DNA from: Paenibacillus sp. UNC499MF
GTDB taxonomy: Bacteria > Bacillota > Bacilli > Paenibacillales > NBRC-103111
Reading direction: 5' to 3'
DNA length: 64,000 nt
Assembly: GCF_900107975.1 (NCBI RefSeq)
Contig: NZ_FNVF01000014.1
Coordinates: forward strand, 50,995-114,994
Below the pieces are notes generated by a model. It was not told the DNA's origin. It did not search any database and saw only the letters and a list, made by a program, of their open reading frames with translations. This document shows, one piece after another, positions 53,787 through 62,924 of the stretch (position 1 is the stretch's first letter; each line of letters opens with the position of its first letter). The translations under genes and the position numbers were made by a program.

Positions 53787-54791
53787 ATGAAAAGAAATAG
53801 GTTGAACCGGCTGTTGGATGAAAAAGTACTGGAATCCGCAGATGGAGGAAGCTTTGACGGAACGGTGCTGGTGGCCGTAAACGGCGATATCGTGCTGCAC
53901 GAAGCTTACGGCTGGGCCAATCGTGAACTGGAGGCGGCCAGTAGACCGGACACGGTGTACCGGATCGGTTCCGTTACGAAACCTCTGACGGCAGCGGCCG
54001 TTATGCGGCTTGCGGCAAAAGGAGCGCTCCGCACCGAGGATCCTGTGGCGGAATATGTGCCCGGCTTCCCGTCAGGGGACCGGATCACGCTGCGGCACCT
54101 TCTGATGCACACTTCCGGAATCCCGAATCTCACGGAACAGCCCTCGTTTGCGGAGCAGGCGAAGACCCGCCGGAGCGTGGATGAGCTTATCGCTTTATTC
54201 CGCGGAAAGCCGCTCGAATTCGAACCGGGTTCCCGGTTCAAGTACTCCAATTCCGGCTATATTCTGCTGGGAAAAGTGATTGAAGCGGCAAGCGGGCACA
54301 CTTACTCCTCCTATATGAAGGAGAATGTGTTTGAACCTGCGGGCATGTCCGCTTCGGGTCTCGACGATAACCGGAGTCTGCTCCAAAAACGCGCTGCCGG
54401 TTACGAATTCGATGCCTCCGGAATGCTGTGCAACGCTTCCCATATCGACATGTCGAACGCGTTTGCGGCAGGCGGTTTGTACTCGACGGCAGCCGATCTG
54501 TACCGGTGGGACAAGGCACTGCGTGAAAACCGGCTTCTGCCGGAGGATATCCAGTCCGACATGTACCAGCTGCACAATCCGGCCGGATATGGATACGGCT
54601 GGTTCAATCAATCGGAGCCGGACGGCACCGTGTATCATCACGGCGGAATTAACGGATTCTCGTCTTCATTCGTCCGCGACTTGAAGCGGGGGATTACGGT
54701 TATCGTGCTCAGCAATACGGCGTCCGTAACTCCTTCCGTCCTGTCCGGTGAGCTTCACAAGCTTGCCGTCCGGGCCGATGGTTCCCGTTAG
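53787..54791 (+). CDS. Serine hydrolase, beta-lactamase class C / CubicO family
   Basis: A 334-aa protein with the penicillin-recognising fold: SVTK (S-x-x-K with the nucleophile, about residue 63), YSN (about 150) and HHGG (near 278) as the K-T-G equivalent. There is no signal peptide or lipobox, so a cytoplasmic esterase or peptidase is more likely than a beta-lactamase. AAGAGGTGG is upstream of the ATG at 53787. A tandem repeat and a terminator follow. Confidence 0.9.
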   Translation: MKRNRLNRLLDEKVLESADGGSFDGTVLVAVNGDIVLHEAYGWANRELEAASRPDTVYRIGSVTKPLTAAAVMRLAAKGALRTEDPVAEYVPGFPSGDRITLRHLLMHTSGIPNLTEQPSFAEQAKTRRSVDELIALFRGKPLEFEPGSRFKYSNSGYILLGKVIEAASGHTYSSYMKENVFEPAGMSASGLDDNRSLLQKRAAGYEFDASGMLCNASHIDMSNAFAAGGLYSTAADLYRWDKALRENRLLPEDIQSDMYQLHNPAGYGYGWFNQSEPDGTVYHHGGINGFSSSFVRDLKRGITVIVLSNTASVTPSVLSGELHKLAVRADGSR

Positions 54792-54800
54792 CCGTATTGC

Positions 54801-54876
54801 GGCAGGCTCCGCCTGACACACATGGCAGGCTCCGCCTGACACACATGGCAGGCTCCGCCTGACACACATGGCAGGA
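54801..54876. repeat. Tandem repeat, 3.3 copies of a 23-bp palindromic unit
   Basis: Units at 54801-54823, 54824-54846 and 54847-54869 are identical, with a partial fourth to 54876. Each contains GGCAGGCTCCGCCTG, in which CAGGC and GCCTG form a small hairpin, and ends GACACACAT. It lies 10 bp after the serine hydrolase stop. Confidence 0.95.
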
Positions 54877-54890
54877 TGCAGCCGGGCAGT

Positions 54891-54926
54891 AAAAAGAGGC
54901 TTTCTTATATAGAAGGCCTCTTTTTC
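54891..54926. terminator. Terminator after the tandem repeat
   Basis: AAAAAGAGGC and TTTC pair with GAAGGCCTCTTTTT (with one unpaired base) around a 7-nt loop. It has T-runs on both strands. Confidence 0.8.
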
Positions 54927-55087
54927 GCATGCAGCTTTTCGGCCGTCCGGCACAGACACAATCCGGTTCCGGAAGAACAGACGGACGAGGGACAAAACCA
55001 CGGCTTGTCAAACTAGTCCGCATAATCGGCCAAGTCCTTTCATAGACATGTATCAGTACATTTACTTAAGGATGAGGGGATGATGAC

Positions 55088-56521
55088 ATGCGTCGGGTCA
55101 CATGGATACTCGCCATCGTGATGAGTGCAGCATTGCTTCTGGCCGGTTGTGGAAAAAAGGATGCAGGATCGGTAGTAAAAGATTTGGATCATGTGATCGG
55201 CAAGCTCGAAAGCTATCAGGGCACGGGACGCATGGTTCTTCAAACCGGGCAGGAGCCGCAGGAATACCAGGTGGAGGTATGGTACCAGCAGCCGCACTAC
55301 TACCGTATTTCCTTGACCAATGAGAAAAAAGACATCACGCAGGTTGTGCTGCGAAACGATGACGGGGTGTTTGTTTTGACGCCGCATCTGCATAAAAGCT
55401 TCCGGTTCCAGAGCGACTGGCCGGAGAATCAGGGTCAGGTCTACCTGTTCCAGTCTCTGGCTCAGAGCATTCTGCTGGACACGGAGCGCCAGTTTACGAA
55501 AGACGGCAATTCGTTCGTCTTCGACGTGGCGGCGAATTATGCCAACAGCGGACAAATGGCGAGACAAAAAATATGGCTGGATCAGAAAAGCCTGGCGCCA
55601 CAGAAGGTGGAAGTTTCCGACAGCAGCTCGAACGTACTCGTCAAGCTTGATTTCACGCAGTTCGAATTTGGAAAGAAGCTGGAAAAAGACAGCTTCGACA
55701 TGCAGCGCAACATGACCAGCTGGGATCTGAAATCGCTGGATAAGGACGCGCCTGTCTCCGGCGCGCTCAAAGATCCGGCCGCGGATGCGGCGTCTCCGGA
55801 CGGCAAAGCGGCCGCCGGTAAAGATGCCCCGGCATCCGCCCAGACAGGCGCAGCCGCCGGCAAGGACGCGGCTGCCTCCGCGGCCGGCGCGAGCGCCGGA
55901 GCATCCGCCGACGGCGGCAAGGCCCCGGCCGTGTCGCCGGGCCAAGACGCGGCCGCTGCAGGCAAAGCCGCAGACGGCTCCGCGAAGGCCCCGGCCACGG
56001 CGGCAGGCTCCGGCAGCGCGGCTGCTGACGCCGGCAAGACGCCCGCTGCGTCAGGCGTCCCTGCTGCGGGCGGCACAGCCTCCGCCGGCGGCACCGGCGC
56101 CAAGCAGCCGGCTCCCGGGGCGGCGGGCACTCCCGCAGCCGGCGCGGCCGGCGCGGACAAGAACGCCGCGGCCAACAGCAGCGCGGGCTTCGGGCTCATC
56201 GAGCCGTCCTACATGCCCAAGGGTGTCGCGCAGCAGGACATCCGGGATGTGAAGCTCGGCGAGAACACGGGCATCATGGTCCGCTACCAGGGGACCTACA
56301 ACTACACGCTGCTGGAGTTAGCCCCGCAGACGCAGACCGTATCGGTCCTGCCCGGCGATATCGTCGACCTGGGCTACACGCTCGGCGTGGTCACCGGCGA
56401 CGAGAAGAAGACGCTGACGTGGACGTACGACGGCATCGAATTCCGGCTGGCGACCGCCGATCTGCCGCACGACGAGCTTGTCAAAATCGCCCAGTCCGTT
56501 GCCGCAGAAGCGGGCAAATAA
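55088..56521 (+). CDS. ydcC: LolA-like outer lipoprotein YdcC, with long Ala/Gly-rich insertion
   Basis: A 477-aa lipoprotein. The lipobox LLLAGC (Cys at about 21) follows a typical signal peptide. The first domain (GKLESYQGTGRMVLQTGQ ... VWYQQPHYYRISL) has the LolA/LppX-type fold signature of B. subtilis YdcC. The C-terminal domain (MVRYQGTYNYTLLELAP) is the DUF4367-like part. Between them about 150 residues are Ala, Gly, Pro, Lys and Asp only. B. subtilis YdcC is near 350 aa and lacks such a block. It stands before alr as in B. subtilis. No ribosome binding site problem: GAGGGG precedes the ATG by about 10. Confidence 0.9.
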   Translation: MRRVTWILAIVMSAALLLAGCGKKDAGSVVKDLDHVIGKLESYQGTGRMVLQTGQEPQEYQVEVWYQQPHYYRISLTNEKKDITQVVLRNDDGVFVLTPHLHKSFRFQSDWPENQGQVYLFQSLAQSILLDTERQFTKDGNSFVFDVAANYANSGQMARQKIWLDQKSLAPQKVEVSDSSSNVLVKLDFTQFEFGKKLEKDSFDMQRNMTSWDLKSLDKDAPVSGALKDPAADAASPDGKAAAGKDAPASAQTGAAAGKDAAASAAGASAGASADGGKAPAVSPGQDAAAAGKAADGSAKAPATAAGSGSAAADAGKTPAASGVPAAGGTASAGGTGAKQPAPGAAGTPAAGAAGADKNAAANSSAGFGLIEPSYMPKGVAQQDIRDVKLGENTGIMVRYQGTYNYTLLELAPQTQTVSVLPGDIVDLGYTLGVVTGDEKKTLTWTYDGIEFRLATADLPHDELVKIAQSVAAEAGK

Positions 56522-56633
56522 CCCGCAAAGCCCCATGGATTGGGGAATTTTGCCCGGAACAATTCATTGACTTCATCCAGCGGAGCCTTTAACATGGGTG
56601 TAACGGAGGACGGCGGAAGTGCCGGCCAATTAG

Positions 56634-56669
56634 GGAAGGGAGACCCTGTTTATTCGGGATCTCCCTTGT
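56634..56669 (+). terminator. Hairpin between ydcC and alr
   Basis: AAGGGAGACCC pairs with GGGATCTCCCTT (one mismatch) around a 9-nt loop. The T-run is poor (TGTCCCGTG follows), so it may be a weak terminator or a processing structure in the leader of alr. Confidence 0.5.
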
Positions 56670-56703
56670 CCCGTGTACAGTCTTGAAGAAGGTGAACTTT
56701 GAC

Positions 56704-57903
56704 GTGGATGCTTTTTACCGTCCGACTTACGTGGAAATTTCATTGGATGCGCTCCGCAGCAACCTGGAGACTTTCAGGCGCGTGCTGCCGGGGAGCGTAC
56801 ACATGATGGCGGTTCTGAAAGCCGATGCCTACGGACATGGCGCCGTAGAGGTTTCGAAAGTGGCAATGGAATGCGGCGCAACCTACCTGGCCGTAGCTTT
56901 TCTCGACGAAGCGATGGAGCTGAGGAACGCCGGCATCACGGCGCCTATCCTCGTTCTGGGCTACACGCCGCCGGAAGGGATCGGACTTGCGCTGGAACAT
57001 GATATTACGCTGAGCGTCTATACGGAAGAGCTTCTTGAAGCGGCTTCCGGTTATGCGCAGCGTGACGCCGCAGCGGGTGGGAACAAACCGCCGTTAAACA
57101 TTCATATTAAAATCGACAGCGGCATGGGCCGGATCGGCCTGCACGACGAGGACGAAGCCGTCGCGTTTATCGCGAAAGCGCTGCAGACGCCGGGAATCCG
57201 GGTCGAGGGGCTTTTTACCCACTATGCCAATGCGGATGAAACCGACAAAACGTATACGTACGAACAGCACGCGAAATTTTCCGGAATCGTCCGGAAGGCC
57301 GGTGAGCTGCCGGGGGCGCGTTTTCCTTTTGTCCACGCCGGCAACAGTGCGACGGCCATTGATTTGCCCGAACTTACTTACAACATGGTACGTCTGGGCA
57401 TTGCGATGTACGGCCTCTATCCGTCGGAAGAGGTGAACCGGGAGCAGATCAGGCTGAAACCCGTACTGAGCCTCAAAACGGGAATCGTCCACCTGAAAAC
57501 TCTTCCGCCCGGATCGGGAGTCAGCTACGGCACGATTTATCACACCCAGGGCGATGAGCGGATCGCCACACTGCCGATCGGCTATGCCGACGGCTTCTCG
57601 CGTCTGCTGACGGGGAAGGCCGAAGGGCTGGTCCGCGGCAGAAGAGCTCCGGTCGTAGGCCGGATCTGCATGGATCAATGTATGCTGAATACAAGCGATA
57701 TTCCGGAGGCGGCGTTCGGGGACGAGGTTGTCCTGCTCGGCGAGCAGGGCGAAGAGCGCATAACAGCGGAAGAAATTGCCGCCAAGCTGGGCACGATCAA
57801 TTACGAAGTAACCTGCATGATCTCTCACCGGGTTCCCCGCGTTTACGTAAGCGGCGGCCGCAGAGTGAAGGCGGTCAACTCCCTGTTCAGACATCTTTTT
57901 TGA
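56704..57903 (+). CDS. alr: Alanine racemase
   Basis: A 399-aa PLP enzyme that makes D-alanine for peptidoglycan. The PLP Lys lies in MMAVLKADAYGHG (about residue 38), and the catalytic Tyr in SYGTIYHTQGDERIATLPIG (about 274). KIDSGMGRIG and GRICMDQCM are further family motifs. GTG 56704 has AAGGTGA 8 nt upstream; TTG 56683 and GTG 56692 precede or overlap this site. Gene order ydcC-alr-endoAI-endoA matches B. subtilis. Confidence 0.96.
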   Translation: MDAFYRPTYVEISLDALRSNLETFRRVLPGSVHMMAVLKADAYGHGAVEVSKVAMECGATYLAVAFLDEAMELRNAGITAPILVLGYTPPEGIGLALEHDITLSVYTEELLEAASGYAQRDAAAGGNKPPLNIHIKIDSGMGRIGLHDEDEAVAFIAKALQTPGIRVEGLFTHYANADETDKTYTYEQHAKFSGIVRKAGELPGARFPFVHAGNSATAIDLPELTYNMVRLGIAMYGLYPSEEVNREQIRLKPVLSLKTGIVHLKTLPPGSGVSYGTIYHTQGDERIATLPIGYADGFSRLLTGKAEGLVRGRRAPVVGRICMDQCMLNTSDIPEAAFGDEVVLLGEQGEERITAEEIAAKLGTINYEVTCMISHRVPRVYVSGGRRVKAVNSLFRHLF

Positions 57904-58034
57904 CGGATCGACAGGACTTAATCAAAATTCCACAATTTTTCCCGAAGGAAAAACAGGATTTCAGGGTATGCCCTCGAATAGATTACAAGGGAGCTTGACG
58001 ATGCGTATGGCATAAATGATATACCACACGCATA

Positions 58035-58082
58035 TATACTGGAGTAGTATAAATTTACTACTGCATCGACATAATGGTAGTA
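58035..58082. promoter_or_regulatory. Promoter/operator of the endoAI-endoA operon
   Basis: A -10-like TATACT (58035-58040) is followed at once by the inverted repeat GTAGTA (58044-58049) ... TACTAC (58056-58061) with a 6-bp spacer, and a third GTAGTA at 58077-58082. A TTGACG at 57995-58000 could be the -35 of another, slightly upstream start. Ribbon-helix-helix antitoxins such as EndoAI bind short repeated sites like this; autorepression is inferred. Confidence 0.55.
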
Positions 58083-58118
58083 AAGTGTTTTCGGATGTTT
58101 CTTGGGGGTGCGAAATCG

Positions 58119-58400
58119 GTGAATAATGCTCATAACACGAAGAGGATCATGATCAGTTTGCCAGACAACCTATTACAGGAGGTCGACGGCATTGTGGAGA
58201 AAGAGAACTCCAACCGAAGCGAGTTTATTCGCCAGGCCATGAAGCTGTATTTGCTGGAACGCAAAAAACGCAGTCTTCGCGAATCCATGCAGAAAGGCTA
58301 CATGGAGATGGCCAAAATTAACCTAACGATAGCGGACGAAGCTTTTCAAGCGGAGGAAGAGGCGGACAATACGCTGGTACGCTTAGTAAGCGGGGTGTAA
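58119..58400 (+). CDS. ndoAI: EndoAI antitoxin (ribbon-helix-helix, MazE-type partner)
   Basis: A 93-aa antitoxin, the same length as B. subtilis EndoAI. The N-terminal ribbon-helix-helix reads [20 protein letters not shown] and [15 protein letters not shown]. The C-terminal toxin-binding part contains [20 protein letters not shown] and ends LVRLVSGV, nearly as in B. subtilis. GGGGGTG is 8 nt before the GTG start at 58119. It would neutralise the EndoA RNase encoded 4 bp downstream. Confidence 0.95.
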   Translation: MNNAHNTKRIMISLPDNLLQEVDGIVEKENSNRSEFIRQAMKLYLLERKKRSLRESMQKGYMEMAKINLTIADEAFQAEEEADNTLVRLVSGV

Positions 58401-58404
58401 TAAT

Positions 58405-58755
58405 TTGATTGTTAAACGTGGCGATGTGTACTTCGCAGATCTTTCACCGGTTGTCGGTTCCGAACAGGGCGGCGTCCGTCCGGTGCTGATTATCCAGAAC
58501 GACATCGGCAATCGCTTCAGCCCGACGGTCATCGTCGCCGCAATTACGGCGCAGATTCAGAAAGCGAAGCTACCGACGCACGTGGAAATCGATGCGGAAA
58601 CGCACGGTTTTGACCGGGACTCCGTCATTTTGCTGGAACAGATCCGTACGATCGACAAACAGCGGCTGACCGACAAAATTACGCATCTGGATGAAGAATC
58701 AATGCGCAAGGTGGACGAAGCGCTGCAGGTGAGCGTGGGACTGATTGATTTCTAG
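58405..58755 (+). CDS. ndoA: EndoA/MazF endoribonuclease toxin
   Basis: A 116-aa MazF-family RNase that cuts mRNA at short specific sequences (UACAU in B. subtilis). It has [20 protein letters not shown], the signature [15 protein letters not shown] with the catalytic Arg, and [15 protein letters not shown], including the catalytic Thr-region. The start is TTG, as in B. subtilis, 4 bp after the antitoxin stop. The pair is one operon. A terminator follows. Confidence 0.97.
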   Translation: MIVKRGDVYFADLSPVVGSEQGGVRPVLIIQNDIGNRFSPTVIVAAITAQIQKAKLPTHVEIDAETHGFDRDSVILLEQIRTIDKQRLTDKITHLDEESMRKVDEALQVSVGLIDF

Positions 58756-58770
58756 CGATGAAATGAGGAG

Positions 58771-58799
58771 CGAGGGGCCCTAACAGCCCTCGTTTTTTC
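58771..58799 (+). terminator. Terminator after endoA
   Basis: CGAGGG pairs with CCCTCG around a short loop, and TTTTTT follows. It separates endoA from tex. In B. subtilis the rsb-sigB genes lie at this place. Confidence 0.8.
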
Positions 58800-58934
58800 G
58801 TTTCTTTTACAAAGGTTGATACGGAAACGGGATCAGCCGCGCCAGGCGGCATGGTTAGGAGATTTTCGGTGACAAGATCGGGCCAAGTACATATCTGCCC
58901 GGATGAAAGCTACAAAACGCATGGGGGAATAACG

Positions 58935-61166
58935 ATGGCAAACACGGATGTCCAGCACGCAGACAAGCAGCAAACACCTAAGAGCTATGAACGGACCGAG
59001 GAAAAAACGGCGGCTACGGCGGCCCGGATCGTCAAACAAATCGCCGGCGAGCTTCAGCTCAAGGCTTCACAGGTTCAAACGACCGTAAATCTGCTGGATG
59101 AAGGCAACACCATCCCGTTTATCGCGCGGTACCGGAAAGAAATGACGGGAGAACTCGACGAGAATTTCCTGCGGGATATCGAGGAGCGGCTGAATTACCT
59201 CCGCAGCCTGGAAGACCGCAAGCTGGAAGTGCTGCGTCTTATCGACGAGCAGGACAAGCTCACCGGCGAGCTTCAGGCTTCCATTGAAAAAGCGGTAAAG
59301 CTCCAGGAGCTGGAGGACTTGTACCGTCCTTACCGCCAGAAGCGCAAAACACGCGCGAGTGTCGCGAAAGAAAAAGGACTGGAGCCGCTGGCGAAGTTCA
59401 TCCTGAAGCAGCCTCAGAAAGGCTCGCTCCAGGAAGAAGCCGCGAAGTATGTCCGCGAAGACAAAGGCGTCGCCACCGCCGAAGAAGCTCTTCTTGGCGC
59501 GCAGGACATCGTCGCCGAGCAGCTCGCGGACGATGCGAAAATCAGGGCCTGGGTCCGCAAGTTTACGCACGACAACGGGATTCTGCGTACGGAAGCGAAG
59601 AAGCGGGAAGAAGAGTCCGTTTACGAGATGTATTACAGCTACCAGGAACCGCTGAAAAAAATGCCGCCGCACCGCACGCTGGCGATTAACCGCGGAGAGC
59701 GCGAGGATGTGCTGAAAGTGGCGCTCGACGTTCCCGTGGAGCGGATCCACGAATTCATCGGCCGCCAGGTTATCCAGGGGCCGTCCGTAACCCGCGACGC
59801 GCTGCAATCGGCCGTGGAAGACGCCTACAAGCGTCTGATCGCGCCGTCCATCGAGCGGGAAGTCCGCGGAGAGCTGACGGAACGGGCGGAAACGCACGCG
59901 ATCCAGATTTTCGCCGGCAATCTGCGGAATCTGCTGCTCCAGGCGCCCGTTAAGGGGCAGACCGTGCTCGGCGTCGACCCGGCTTACCGGACCGGCTGCA
60001 AGCTGGCCGTCGTGGATGAGACGGGCAAAATGCTGGAGGTCACGGTGACGTATCCGACGCCGCCGAACAACAAAGTCGCCGAAGCGAAGGCCGCTTTCAA
60101 GCGCCTGATCGACACGTACGATGTCGGCCTCATCGTCATCGGCAACGGTACCGCTTCGCGCGAAACCGAGCAGTTCGTGGCGGATCTGATCGCCGAGCTC
60201 AAATCGCGCAAGCTCCAGTACCTTATCGTCAACGAGGCCGGCGCAAGCGTGTATTCCGCTTCGAAGCTGGCGCAGACGGAGTTCCCGGACCTCGACGTCG
60301 CGGAGCGCAGCGCCATCTCGATCGCGCGCCGCCTGCAGGACCCGCTCGCGGAGCTTGTCAAAATCGAGCCGAAGGCGATCGGCGTCGGCCAGTACCAGCA
60401 CGACGTCTCGCAGAAGCATCTCGACGAGAGCCTCAAAGCGGTTGTCGAATCCGCGGTTAACCATGTCGGTGTCGACGTGAACACGGCATCGCCGTCGCTG
60501 CTTTCCTACGTCTCCGGAATCAACAGCACGATCGCGAAGAATATCGTGAAGTTCCGCGAGGAGAACGGGAAATTCGGCAGCCGAAAAGAGCTGCAGAAGG
60601 TGCCCCGCCTCGGCGCGAAAACGTTCGAGCAGTGCATCGGCTTCCTTCGGGTACCCGGAAGCGGCAACCCGCTCGACAACACGCCGATCCACCCCGAGAC
60701 TTACGGTGTGGTGGACAAGCTGTTGGCCGAGCTGAGAGTCGAGCTTGCCGGGATCGGCTCCCAGCAGCTCAAGGAGCTGCTTCAGCGCCAGGAGCCCGAA
60801 GAGCTCGCGCCTAAGCTCGGTATCGGCGTGCCCACGCTGCGCGACATTCTGGACAGCCTGCAGCGTCCGGGCCGCGATCCCCGCGAAGAGCTCGGCACCC
60901 CGATCTTCCGGACCGACGTCCTGCAGATCGAAGATCTGAAGCCGGGCATGGAGCTTCAGGGTACCGTGCGCAACGTGATCGATTTCGGCGCTTTTGTCGA
61001 TATCGGCATCAAAAGCGACGGTCTCGTTCATATTTCCCAGCTCAGCGACAAGTTCGTGAAGCATCCGATGGACGTGGTGTCCGTCGGTGACAACGTAACG
61101 GTCTGGGTATTGAACGTAGACGTGAAGAAAGGCCGTGTGGGCCTGACCATGAAACAGCCGCAGTAA
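58935..61166 (+). CDS. tex: Tex family RNA-binding protein (S1 domain, YdcI-like)
   Basis: A 743-aa Tex/Spt6-like transcription accessory protein. It has the N-terminal Tex domain (NTIPFIARYRKEMTGELDE near residue 55), an RNase-H-like YqgF fold (VLGVDPAYRTGCKLAVVD about residue 345), tandem helix-hairpin-helix (ASPSLLSYVSGINSTIAKNI) and a C-terminal S1 RNA-binding domain (GMELQGTVRNVIDFGAFVDI). Length is normal. The ATG at 58935 follows GGGGG; a longer frame upstream has no ribosome binding site. It probably acts on RNA polymerase or RNA; the B. subtilis role is not well defined. Confidence 0.96.
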   Translation: MANTDVQHADKQQTPKSYERTEEKTAATAARIVKQIAGELQLKASQVQTTVNLLDEGNTIPFIARYRKEMTGELDENFLRDIEERLNYLRSLEDRKLEVLRLIDEQDKLTGELQASIEKAVKLQELEDLYRPYRQKRKTRASVAKEKGLEPLAKFILKQPQKGSLQEEAAKYVREDKGVATAEEALLGAQDIVAEQLADDAKIRAWVRKFTHDNGILRTEAKKREEESVYEMYYSYQEPLKKMPPHRTLAINRGEREDVLKVALDVPVERIHEFIGRQVIQGPSVTRDALQSAVEDAYKRLIAPSIEREVRGELTERAETHAIQIFAGNLRNLLLQAPVKGQTVLGVDPAYRTGCKLAVVDETGKMLEVTVTYPTPPNNKVAEAKAAFKRLIDTYDVGLIVIGNGTASRETEQFVADLIAELKSRKLQYLIVNEAGASVYSASKLAQTEFPDLDVAERSAISIARRLQDPLAELVKIEPKAIGVGQYQHDVSQKHLDESLKAVVESAVNHVGVDVNTASPSLLSYVSGINSTIAKNIVKFREENGKFGSRKELQKVPRLGAKTFEQCIGFLRVPGSGNPLDNTPIHPETYGVVDKLLAELRVELAGIGSQQLKELLQRQEPEELAPKLGIGVPTLRDILDSLQRPGRDPREELGTPIFRTDVLQIEDLKPGMELQGTVRNVIDFGAFVDIGIKSDGLVHISQLSDKFVKHPMDVVSVGDNVTVWVLNVDVKKGRVGLTMKQPQ

Positions 61167-61184
61167 GCGGAACCTGCCGTAAAG

Positions 61185-61220
61185 AACCTCAAGATCCCAA
61201 AGAGCTTGAGGTTTTCTTTT
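61185..61220 (+). terminator. Terminator after tex
   Basis: AACCTCAAG pairs with CTTGAGGTT around an 11-nt loop, followed by a T-rich tract. Confidence 0.85.
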
Positions 61221-61373
61221 TACTCATGTTTACTTATGAATTCCGCGCCGCTTCTCGGTGCCTCATGGCATCTCGACAAGGCAGAGCAGGAATAACTCTT
61301 GTCCGAATGGGCAAAAACAGAAAAGATAGCTGCCGCTGGAATCCGGCAGACGATCAGAGCGGAGGGAAGGTCC

Positions 61374-62633
61374 ATGCTTCACACATGGTTACGCAAGGGA
61401 GGGACGCTGGCGCTTGCCGTTCTGCTGATTATATCGGCCGGATGCGGCACGCCGGGACCGCAGGCGGGTCCGGACACAAGCCAGAGCGGGGGAAAAGATA
61501 TTCAGCCCAGTCCGACACCTACGGTCGAGGATCCGCTGAAAGATCAGATCGCTAGGATGACGCTGGATCAGAAAATCGGGCAGATGGTCATCAGCGGCGT
61601 CGACGGTTTGGTAATGGACGAGCATGCGCGGCAGCTGATCGATACGTATAAGGTCGGCGGCTTTATTTTATTTAAGCCGAACGTAAAAAGCGCGGGCCAG
61701 GCGGTGGCCCTTCTGAATGCGCTCAAAGAAGAGAATGCCCGCACAGGCAGCAAAATACCGCTTATGCTGAGCGTGGACGAGGAAGGCGGACGCGTCAGCC
61801 GTATGCCGGACGAATACACGGACGTACCCGCGGGCCGGGTAATCGGCAATACGAAGGACCTGCGCTTCGCTGCGGAGATCGGGGACCTTCTCGCCCGGGA
61901 AGCGGTTTCCCTCGGGTTTAACACGAATTTCGCTCCGGTGCTCGATATCAACAGCAATCCGAAGAATCCGGTGATCGGCGACCGGTCTTTCGGCTCGACA
62001 CCCGAGCTTGTCGGCAGCCTCGGCGTCGAGATGATGAAAGCTATGGCCGCGCAGAAAGTGATCCCCGTCGTGAAACATTTCCCGGGACATGGCGATACCG
62101 CCGTCGATTCGCATATCGGGCTGCCTGTCGTGGAGCACGACGCGAGCCGTCTGCGTTCCTTTGAGCTTGTCCCGTTCGTCAAAGCTTTTCAGAGCGGGGC
62201 GGACGCGGTCATGGTCGCGCACATCCTGCTTCCGAAGCTGGATGCCACGTATCCGGCTTCCTTGTCTCCGGCGGTCATTACCGATTTGCTGCGCAAAGAG
62301 CTGAATTTCGGCGGTGTCGTGTTCACGGACGACCTGACGATGGGCGCCATCGTCAAGAGCTACGGAATCGGCGAGGCGGCCGTTCAAGCCGTGAAGGCCG
62401 GTACGGACGTAGCTCTCGTCTGTCATGAATTCGACAATACGGTCCGTGTCGTAAAAGCGCTGAAGCAGGCAGCCGAAACCGGGGTTCTCTCGGAGCGCAG
62501 AATCGACGAGAGCGTTTACCGGATTCTGAAGCTGAAATACAAGTACACGTTAGCCGATCACCCCGCTCCCCAGCCGGACGTCGGCAAAATTAACGAGCAG
62601 ATCGGCCGCGTCCTGGACGCCCGTCTTCCATAG
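61374..62633 (+). CDS. GH3 beta-N-acetylhexosaminidase lipoprotein (NagZ-like)
   Basis: A 419-aa extracellular lipoprotein. A signal peptide ends at the lipobox IISAGC (Cys about residue 24), then a Ser/Pro/Thr linker. The GH3 domain starts at MTLDQKIGQMVISG. It has the Gram-positive/NagZ-type active-site loop KHFPGHGDTAVDSH, with the His acting as acid/base, and the catalytic Asp in FTDDLTMGAI. It removes GlcNAc from muropeptides in cell-wall recycling. GGAGGGAAGG precedes the ATG. It lies between tex and ydcK, an insertion relative to the B. subtilis order. Confidence 0.9.
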   Translation: MLHTWLRKGGTLALAVLLIISAGCGTPGPQAGPDTSQSGGKDIQPSPTPTVEDPLKDQIARMTLDQKIGQMVISGVDGLVMDEHARQLIDTYKVGGFILFKPNVKSAGQAVALLNALKEENARTGSKIPLMLSVDEEGGRVSRMPDEYTDVPAGRVIGNTKDLRFAAEIGDLLAREAVSLGFNTNFAPVLDINSNPKNPVIGDRSFGSTPELVGSLGVEMMKAMAAQKVIPVVKHFPGHGDTAVDSHIGLPVVEHDASRLRSFELVPFVKAFQSGADAVMVAHILLPKLDATYPASLSPAVITDLLRKELNFGGVVFTDDLTMGAIVKSYGIGEAAVQAVKAGTDVALVCHEFDNTVRVVKALKQAAETGVLSERRIDESVYRILKLKYKYTLADHPAPQPDVGKINEQIGRVLDARLP

Positions 62634-62649
62634 AAGCGCCGGACGCGAC

Positions 62650-62694
62650 AAAAAAAGCAGGTAATTCCGCTGTTGCGGAGCTACCTGCTTTTTT
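62650..62694. terminator. Terminator after the GH3 gene
   Basis: AAAAAAGCAGGTA pairs with TACCTGCTTTTTT, and inside it TTCCGC pairs with GCGGAG almost fully. T-runs on both strands. The 230 bp up to the next gene hold a second hairpin (GCAGG/CCTGC at about 62886-62896 with TTTTTTT), and nothing else recognised. Confidence 0.9.
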
Positions 62695-62924
62695 CAAAGG
62701 ATCCCGACAGCTCGTCGGGCGATCTCCGTGTCCGGTAAAAAAACCAGCTGTCGTTAAGTAAACGAATTTGGCGAGGGTTTTTGTTCTGGAACGCTCGCAT
62801 CAGCTGGTTGCAGAGCCATTGCGGCATAACGCCATCCCCTTCCTGACTGACTACTTACAGCATATGGGGAAGAAGCGCCCGGCGTGCAGGTCCTGCAGGC
62901 TTTTTTTATCGGTTAAGCGGAGAT

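Noticed and set aside
53787..54791. True class C beta-lactamase (antibiotic resistance)
   Set aside because: The motifs fit the wider serine hydrolase family, but there is no signal peptide, and many such proteins are esterases.
59067..61064. 665-codon minus-strand frame opposite tex
   Set aside because: Same reason: no start signal, and it mirrors the coding strand of a conserved gene.
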